This document shows, piece after piece, positions 45,901 to 54,900 of a stretch of DNA of 64,000 nucleotides. Each line of letters starts with the position of its first letter. Position 1 is the stretch's first letter. Made by a program: the position numbers and the translations under genes. Location: assembly GCA_963728855.1 (NCBI GenBank), contig CAVSLN010000001.1, positions 620,001-684,000 on the forward strand. Direction: 5' to 3'. The notes beneath the pieces were generated by a model. It was not told where the DNA came from and did not search any database. It worked only from the letters and a program-made list of their open reading frames with translations. Origin of the DNA: AC-43 sp963728855. GTDB taxonomy: Bacteria; Actinomycetota; Actinomycetes; Mycobacteriales; Micromonosporaceae.

Positions 45901-48900
45901 GATGGCCGGGCGAGGCCACCCGTTCGTGCGGGCGTATCTGCGGCAGGTCGAGCGGAACTACGGTGTGGGCCAGGCGGAGTTGATGCAACGGTTCGCCACC
46001 CAGCCGACGCGTGCGGCCAACTGGGCACAGTTCGATGGAAGGAAGCGGCCTTTCCGTCGCCACTCGGTCATGGCGCGGACCGGCCCGACTGCCCTCAGAG
46101 CGGTCCTCAACGAGATCGGTCTCACGACGCCCGATGGACGTGCCGTCGACGTCCCGGTGCTGGACCAGTTTGACATCGGCAGGGATCACAGCTGGGTCCC
46201 AGTACCGGGCGGTGGGGGCGGACCCCGGCTGTTCAGCCCGGGCGAGGTTCCGGCCGTGGTAGGGAAGATCATCGCGACGCTCATCCGCGACCTGTACAAC
46301 CGCGACGGGGACCTGCACCTGACGCTCGTCGCTCCCGTGGTGAGCCGGCTGCAGGATCCGGACCAGGCGTGGCGTTTTGTCCTCAACTTCTTGCGGATGC
46401 ATCCGACGTTTGCACCGTTGGTGAAGACGGTCACCGATCGCGCGATGGCCCAGGTGGATGTCGACGATGTGGTCGCCCTCCCGCCCGATGTGCTGGACAT
46501 GTTCGGCCTCTCCGGCGACCCGCCGGACTCGCCTCCGCCCGGCGACTGGGTGCGTGGGGAACTGGTGCGGCCGGTGGACGTCACGCACTGGTTGAGCCCC
46601 CCGGAGACACAGCGCGGACGTCGGCGCATGCGTGTTGCGCGGACGATCAGCCCCGATCCGGACGACCAGCCAGGACTGCGGGAACCTGGCGCGCGGCGAT
46701 CGACTGGGCACGACGGCGGCAAAGCCGCGGACATCGATACCTCCGGTGGTGGTGCGACCGAGGTGCGCGTCCCCGGCGCCGGTGCGATGCCGGCGCATGA
46801 CGTGCCTGGTGGCGACGCGAGCGCCGTCGGGTCCACCGCGCCGCCGGTTGAGGACTATCCCGGTCTGACGCTCAGCGGCGGCGGCAGCGGCGGCGGCGCC
46901 TTGCCGGGGGTGCAGCGGTTGGAGCGGGGCGCGGACGGTGTGTGGTATGCGGACGGGCAGCGGCTGCTGACCCGTACCGACGCGGTCGCGTTGCGGCACG
47001 GGTTGGCGCTGCTGTCCGACGATGAGTGGGGTCCGTTGGCTGGGCGGCCGCTGGTGCCCGAGGGGGACGCGGTGCCGCTGGTGGTGCACGGCGACGGTGA
47101 CGCGGTACGGGTACCGGTGGTCGCGGCTGGCGGCGAGGTTCGGCAGGTTCGGTTGTCGGCTGAGCAGTTGGCGCGGATCGTGGTCACGCTGCTGCGGTCG
47201 GGGGACCGGCTGGTGGCGTTGCTGTCGTGCGGTATCGGTCTGGATGCGCAGTACGTGTTGGCGTTGGTGCGCGCTTTGGCGGGGCAGGTGCGTGACGCGG
47301 CGCACCTGTCGCAGGCGCCGGACGTCATCGCGCCGCAGGACGAGGTGGTCGTTGGGGCCAGCGCCTATCCTGGCCAGGTGCTGTCCCGCGGTGGGCAGCC
47401 GTGGCGACTGTACGCGGTCGAGGACATCGACGGTGTCGAGGACATCGACGGTACCGGCTGGGATGTCGTCAACGACGAGATCGAGGGGGTTTCCCGGCCG
47501 TTCGGTGGGATCACCGCGGCACCAGCGCCGCCAGCCCGACTGGCGCGAGAGGCTGACACCACAGGCCGGGCGACGCCGCCGGTGGCGGAAAGCTCGACCG
47601 GACCCGGCACGTTGGCAGGCGCCGAACCGGGGTCGGCGGACACGCCGCGTCAGGCTGCCAGGATCGCCGACGTCCTGTTGACCGGTGAGGTGGGAAGACT
47701 CCGGGGAGGCACAACCGCGGCGCCGCATCCAGACCCGGATGCGGCGCAGGCGCGCGGGTTGAGCGGCACGACCGCGGACGGAGCGTCTCTCCCGCCGGAC
47801 GGTCGCCGCATCGAGGTGCCGCGCGATGGCTGGAGCCCGTTGTATGTGGCGGTGCTGTCGGTTCCCGAGGCGTTGGCGCAGTTGTTGCCGGAAAGTATGC
47901 GTGACGAGGTCGCCTGGCTGCGGCAGGTACCGTCGCGGCTTGCGCACCCTGCCGGTGTGGGGCGGGTGCTCGGCGACGAACGGATCCATCGGGTTCTGCG
48001 GGCGCTGGCTAGCCGCCTGGCCGAACTGGTGGAGGAGCCGGACACCGCGTTTGGCCAGGTGGGGATCCGGTCGGTGCTGGCCCGGTTGGCCCGTTCGAGT
48101 CGCCTTGACGCGTCGCAATACCTGAGCGGTGTCTACACCCCCAGCGTGGATGAGCGTCGAAGGGTCGCCGATCTGCTGCGGAACTGGGATGGGACCGGCG
48201 GGGCGGGTGAGGGTCTCCTGATTCTGATCGCCGAGGCGGTGAACGGTGTGCTGCACGTGCGTACGCCCGAGGTTCCGGACGGTTTTGTCTACCCCCTCCT
48301 GGGCTACGCCGCGGGTGACTCCGGCCGGCCACGGCTGGGGGTGTTCTTCGACCTCGGCGGACATCATTTTGATGCGTGGTTGTCGGGCACGACGCCGGCG
48401 GGCGCCGGTGTTAGTGCGGTGGTGCGGCTGGCGAACGGGGTGTGGTTGGTCCCGCCGTCGGTCGGCTTTGTCGATGTCGCGCGCCGGGCGTCGCGTGAGC
48501 TGGCCGATGGCCGCGGCGGCTATCCGGCTGGTGTGGTGGTGGTCTCCGGGGTGGCCCACCCGGATGAGCCGGGCCTGGTTTCGTCGGCGACTGCGCTTCA
48601 TCGCTTGTCGGTCGAGCAGTTGTTCGGTAGCAGCCAGCTGAGGGATCTGGCCTCGTCGGTGCTGGTTTTGTTGTTGGATGGCTCGCCGGAGCAGGTGCAG
48701 CGCGTTGTCGATGAGGCGCAGCGCCATATCGACGCGGCAAGGCTGGGCGGTGGGTCGGCGCCGGTGGGTGTGGTGGCACTGGTGTCGGATGGTGGAGGGG
48801 CTGCTTGGTCTGCCGCGGTGCCGCGGGGTGGCGAAGGTCGGCGGTTCGGCAGTCTCGCCGAGGCTGTCGGGTATGCGCGGGCGATGGCGTTGCCGGCGGT

Positions 48901-51900
48901 GGGACTGCAAGACGCGGTGCGTGCCGTGCTGGCCGGTGACGGCGTGCGGGTGCTCGGGGCCGGGCGTGTCGGAAACGAGGCGCGGTGGGCGGCCACGGTC
49001 GCCGAGAGGGCGGCCGAGCGGGCCCCGGGTGCGTCGCAGAAGGGTCCGGGCCGCGTTGTTGGCGTGGCGGTGAGCTCGGCGGGCACCCCGAACGACCGGA
49101 TGCGGCGGGTGCATGATCGGCTGCGGCCCGGCACGGTGGTCACGCTGGCGGCTGCGGATGAGGACGCGGTGGCGGTGCGGTTGCCGCCTAACCTGCCGCA
49201 CGGTGTGGTGCGGCTGCCGTCCTCGGGTGGGGGGTCCGCCGATGAGGTGCTGGCGCTGCCGACGTCGAGGGTTCAGCGTGGCACTGAGGAGTTCACGCCG
49301 GAGTTGTGGCCGGTGCCTTATGCCACCGGTCTGGCGATGGTGGGAATCCCGCCGGATATGGCGGAGCAGTTGCGGCAGGGCCTGGCGGATCAGGCGTGGG
49401 ACTCGGTGCTGGTCGAATGGGGTCGGCTCAACACCGGCGGGGCCGGGCGGTCTTTGGCCGGGACGCTGCTGTGGTCGGAGGCGGAGGGTCAGTGGCGCAA
49501 AGCCGACGAGTACGTCGACGAGTTGCTGCCGCGGCGGGCTGCGGGCGCCCCGCGACCGGTGGTACTCCTGGCCCAGCCGGTGTCCGACGAGCAGTGGGGT
49601 CTCTCGCCGTTCCTGCGCACCCTGGCAGGGCATACCACCGTGGTGGACCAGGTCCCGGCCGGAGGCCGGATGCTTTGGCGGGGGCGGCGAACGGTGGGGG
49701 AGCGGGTAGAGACGATCTTGCATGACAGTCTGAGCTCGCTGCTGGACGAGCACGCCCGGGCCGTCCCGACGGGCGGGGGTGGGCCCCGCGGGTCGGGTGC
49801 CGGTGCGGTGGTGCGCGGGTCGGATGGTGTGTGGTCGGTGGCTGGTCCGCCGGCCGGTGGCGGCGTGTCGGCGACGGCAGAGGAAACGGGAGGCGACGAG
49901 ATCGCCGGGGCGGTCGCGTCGGGCTACCCCGATGACGTGGTGGTGGTCACGGGGCGGGCAGACCCACATCGCGTCGGGCTGGCCAGGCCCGGCCGGCGGT
50001 CGGGGGAGGATCTACTGACCGCCGCGGAGCTGGTCGAGGAGTTGTCGGGGCAGGTGTCGCGCCAGCCGGGGGCGGGTGGCTTGCCGGTCGTGGTGCTGGT
50101 GTTGCGTGGTGAACCGGCAGCGGTGGCGCAGATGGCCATCGAGGTTCAGGAGGAGATCGACCGTCGGCGCGGTCTGGGTGACTGGTCGCTGGCGGGTGTC
50201 GTCGCCATGGTGGCAGGCATGGGCGACCCGGCGTTCGTGGGCGGGCCGGCGTGGCTCGTGGGCGGGCCGGTGTGGTTCGTGGGCGGGCCGGCCTGGTTCG
50301 TGGGCGCGGGGGGTGGGCGCCGGTTCGTAGAGTTCGACGAGGCCCTGACGCATGCGCGGGCGGTGGCGTTGCCGGCCGTGGAGCTGGAGCCGGCGGTGCG
50401 TTCGGTGCTGGCCGGCGAGGCGGGCCGTGTCCTGGGCGCCGGCCGGGTGGGCGCACAGCAGCACGACCAGCATCTGTGGCCCGCGCTGGTGGCCGAGCGG
50501 GTGGCCCGTCGCGTCGGTGCTGTGGAGTCGGGCAGCGGGCCGGGCACTGTCAGTGCTGGGCGGGTCAGGGTGCCGGTTGCGGTGCGTGCGGCGCGGACGG
50601 CCAACGAGCGGATTCGGGCGGTGCAGCGCGAACTGGGGTTGGGGCGGGTGATCGCGCTGCCGTCGGCGGGCGAGGGGACGGTCTGGGTGCGGTTGCCGCG
50701 TGAACTGCGGCATGGCGTGCTGCGGCTGTCCTCCGCCGGTGAGGCGCTGGGGCGTTCGGCCGGTGAGGTGTCTGGGCCTTCCGCTGGTGAGGTGCTCGCG
50801 TTGCCGCAGGCGTGGCGGACGGGGCCCAACAACGCACCGGTTTCGTTGCAGCTGTGGCCGGTGCCGTACGCGGACGGTCTGGCCGTGGTGCCGGTCAGTC
50901 GGTCCCTGGCGGACGAGCTGCGCGACGCGATTCCGGATGAGGCGTGGGACTCGGTGCTGATCGAGGTGGGTCAGTTCCGCACCGCGGGGACAACGTCTCG
51001 TCGCAGTGAGCTTCGGTCTGCTGTGGACGGCCGGTGGCGTACCGCCGGGGAATACATCAGGGAGTTGCTGCCCCGGCGCGCTGTGGGCGCTGAACGACCC
51101 GTGGTGGTGCTGACCGGCACCCCGCAAGCAGGGAACGAGTATGTCGAGTTCCTGACCAGGCTGGCGCAGCACGCGACCGTGGTGGAACGGGTGCCCGCGC
51201 CGGGGGCCGGCGCGTCGCCCACCGCCGCGGTGTGGCGGCTGCATCGGGTATCGGGAACGAGACGGTACTCCTCCGACCATCCGAGCCTGGGTGCGCTGCT
51301 GAGCGACTATGCCGGCTCCTCGGCGGGGGCTCTGTCCGGCGGGAAGGGGGTGGGTTCGGTGCGGCGGCTGGGCGGGGCAGTGTGGTGGGTGCCTCCGCCC
51401 GTCGGTGCTCTGGTGCCGGCACGGGCGATCGTATCGATGGAGCAGCCTGTTGGCGAGCATCCCGCGGATGGGGCGGATGGGGTGGCGGATGGGGTGGTGG
51501 TGCTCGTCGGGGTGCCCCGTTCGAGGGGGCTGGTCGCGCGGGGTGCGGGATCACAGGAGTTTCTGCCGGTTCCGGATCTGATCGACCAGTTGTTGGACCA
51601 GTCAGGGGTGGACTCCGCCCATGTCCTGGAGCTGCGGCTGTACGGGCACCGGGACGATGTGCAGCCGATGCTCACCGCGGTGCGAACCGAGCTGGACAAC
51701 CGTCGTGTCTCGGGCCGGCCGGGGCTGGCCGGCGTGATCGCCCGCTCGGCCGAGGCCGGCCCGCCGGTCGTCTGGCTCGCAGCGTCGCCCAAAGACGGCT
51801 CCGTGCAGTCCTTCAACGACCGTGACCCTGCGGTGGAATTCGTTCGGGGCAACGCGCGGCCGGCAGGTCTGGAGCCGGTGGTCCGTGAGGTGCTGGCACA

Positions 51901-54900
51901 AGGCCATCCGGGGTCGGCCGCGGAGCGGGCGCTGGCGGGGCGGATGGTCGGGCAGACGCTACCGCCGCCGTACGGGTCGACGGCGGAGCCGGCTTCGGCG
52001 GGTCCAGTGCCGTTTGTGCAGCCGGTGGTGCCCATCGCGATCGGTGGGGCGGTCACCGACCGGCAGCGAAACCGCGCGTTGGAGTCGTTGTGGCTGGGCC
52101 GGCTGTTGCCGCTGGCGTCGGAGGGTGAGGCGGCGGTGTGGGTGCGGTTGCCGGCGGGCCTGCCGCACGCGGTACTCGAGCTGCCGGCGTCGGGCAATAA
52201 TCCCGCGGTCCGGGTGCTGGCGCTGCCGGAGATGGAAGTCGAAGACGCTGGGGACCTTGTCGACATGGACCTGTGGGTGACGTGGTACGCCACCGGCCCG
52301 ACGGCGGTGCTCATCCCCCGGGCCCTGCGCCGGCAGCTACCGAATGCGATCTCGGCCGAGCTGCTGCGGCCGTGGGTGTTGTTGGAGCCGGGTCGGCTGA
52401 ACACTGAGCCGGTGGGGCAGCACCCGCCGGGTACGGTGATCTGGTCGGATGCGGCCGGTCCATGGCTGTCCGAGGGGGCCGGTCGGTGGCTGACCGCTGA
52501 GGAGTACGTCGACCTACTGCTACCCGTGCGTCCTGCGGGCAGCCTCTGGCCGGTGGTGGTGTTGACGCAGCCCCTACCCCGCGTGGCCTGGGGCGGGCAG
52601 GCCTTCCTGCGCGCCCTGACGCGCTCCGCCGTTGTCGTGTGGGCCCAACCGCAGCCGAGGCGCCTCGCGCCGGGTACATGGCACATGACCTGGAGAGCCC
52701 GAGGAGAGCAGTCCTCTCCGCGCTTCGTGTCGCGCGCCAGCTTGAAGTCGCTTTTCGGTGAGGTCCCGGATGACGTCGAGTGGCCGCTCGACAAGGCGTT
52801 GACGCTGTTGTCGGAGCGGCCGGCGAACCCACCCGCCGACGCGGTGGCCCGGGTACGAACGAAGTTCGAGCTTTCCCGAGACCCGACGCAGCCGCCACAC
52901 CGCGTTGTGCGGCTGCCGATCGCGCAGGGTCAGGCCCCGGACCCGTCGGTCGCCCTCGCCGAGTGGCTGGGTGAGGCCGGCGTGGCGGTGGTGTCGTTGG
53001 ATCCCGGCCCGGGCCGGTACATCGAGGTCGACGTCCCCGCGAGGTACACGTGGAGCACCTACATCTTTGCCCGAGGCGCCCTGGTCACGGCCGTGGTGGT
53101 CGACACCGAGGCGTTGGCGGGTTCGGCGATCAAGCCGACCGATGGTGGTCGCTGGCGGATTGTCCCGCAGCCGGGGATCGCCCAGGCGCCGGCGTACCAG
53201 CCGCATGTCCCGACGCGGCGGATGCTGGCGACGCTGGCCACGCTGTCAGACCGGTTGCGCGACGCGCCGGTCAGCCCCGGCGAGTGGAGCCTGTTGCGGC
53301 AGCTGGCACCCGGCACCGTGACTCTGGTGCAGGTGCAGCTGCCGGGCGAGCCGCGCCCGGACGGGGTACGCACGCTTCTGGTCGAGCGTCAGCTCGATGG
53401 CGTGCTTCTCCTGGCGGATACGCACGCTGACGCCTTCCCCGGACAGGCGCCGGCGGCGCTGACCCCCGTCGAGGTGCGCCTGCGCGACGACGACGTGCCG
53501 TATTTCCCGTACCCCGCGCCGGACGGGCTGTCGACGGTGCTGGGCGGGCAGCCGCACTTCGCGCTCGCCGCGGATGGCCAGCCGGGGTTGCCCGCGCTGC
53601 CGCCGCCGTACCCGGGCACGGCACTCCAGGCACCGGCCACCGGCACAGGCACCACCGGCACCACCGGCACCACCGGCACCACCGGCACCACCGGCGGGTC
53701 GGCACCGGCGCAGGTCGCGCCGGAGCTGACCTACGCGGAGGTGGCGTTGGCCAACCTCTATGACGTCCTCAGGCGCGTCACTGGCCGGTACGGGCAGGAC
53801 CGGGGACAGCGGTACCTGACTGAGGCGCTGGCCTTCGGGACCACGTTGGCTGCCAACGCCGCGAGCTGGATGGCTGGCGCGCAGGTCCCGCCGATCGCGG
53901 TCGACCTGTTGCGTCAGGTCGAGGCGGTGTCGGCGCTGCGCGGTTACCTCACCCTGACGTACCTGCAGCTTGCCGCCGCGATCGGGGCGCACCGCCAGCC
54001 GCATGGCACGGCCCCGCAGCTGACGCCCGCGGTCGCGGCTATCCCGATGGCCCGGCTGCGTCAGCTCCTACCGCCTCTGGCAGTGCAGTACCTCGAGGCG
54101 CGCGCCCGCGACATCCGGCTAAGGTTCATCGATGTCTTCCAGCAGGAGTCGGGGCAAGACGTGCCCGATTTCGACCTGGTGTACGGCCGCCCGCCCGGTG
54201 CCGTGGCCAACCTGCTCAGCCTGCCCTTGCACGATCCGGCGGCCGGCACCGTCGGCGACTACCTGGACACCGCGCTCGTGGCGAGCCCGGCCCGCCGTAT
54301 CGACCAGCGGCAGGCCCTCGGCGTGCCGTCCCGGCCTGGGCACGGCGGGCAGGACAGCGACGGGCCCCAGCCCGTCGCCCGCCTGGAGGTCGGCTTGGCA
54401 CTGTCGGCCGACGACGTGCGCGACATCCTCGACGACGCGAGCCGCGCCGGCGCCGACGACGCCCATGCGCTGCAGGTCCACGAGCTGGCACACACCGCCG
54501 ACGGTGACCGGTACACGCAGCGTCTGCTGGGCGCGGCGCGGATGCTGCACCCGTCCGGAGGCTCGCCTGAGGGTCAGCGGCTCTCCCGTCTGCTCGATAA
54601 TCTGGGCCAGCTCGATCGGGGCGAGTCCGGCGTAGTCCGGCCCCCCGACGGCTCCCACGCTGAGCTGCTGCCCGCCGGGCGGGCGGTGGCCGTCCTGCTG
54701 GGTCTGGCCGCGGTCGGCAACCCGTTCCACCGGTCCCGACCGATCATCGTCGAGGCCATGCAGGCGCTGCGGCAGCTGCGAATCGCGTTGACGAGCCTTC
54801 CCGACGTGCAGGCCGTCCCGCGCAACTCCACGGCAAGGCGGGTGCTCGACGACGTGGCCGCCTTGATGGACCACCTCGGTCAGGTGGACGGCGTCGACGC

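Noticed and set aside
44969..49969. Minus-strand open frame of 1666 codons within the giant gene
   Set aside because: It is an antisense shadow of a GC-rich gene. The translation is compositionally biased (Arg, Pro, His, Gln) with no domain, while the plus strand shows recognisable modules throughout.
53637..53697. Short tandem repeat considered as a CRISPR array or minisatellite
   Set aside because: Nine-base units without spacers inside a coding frame; it encodes a Thr-Gly linker.
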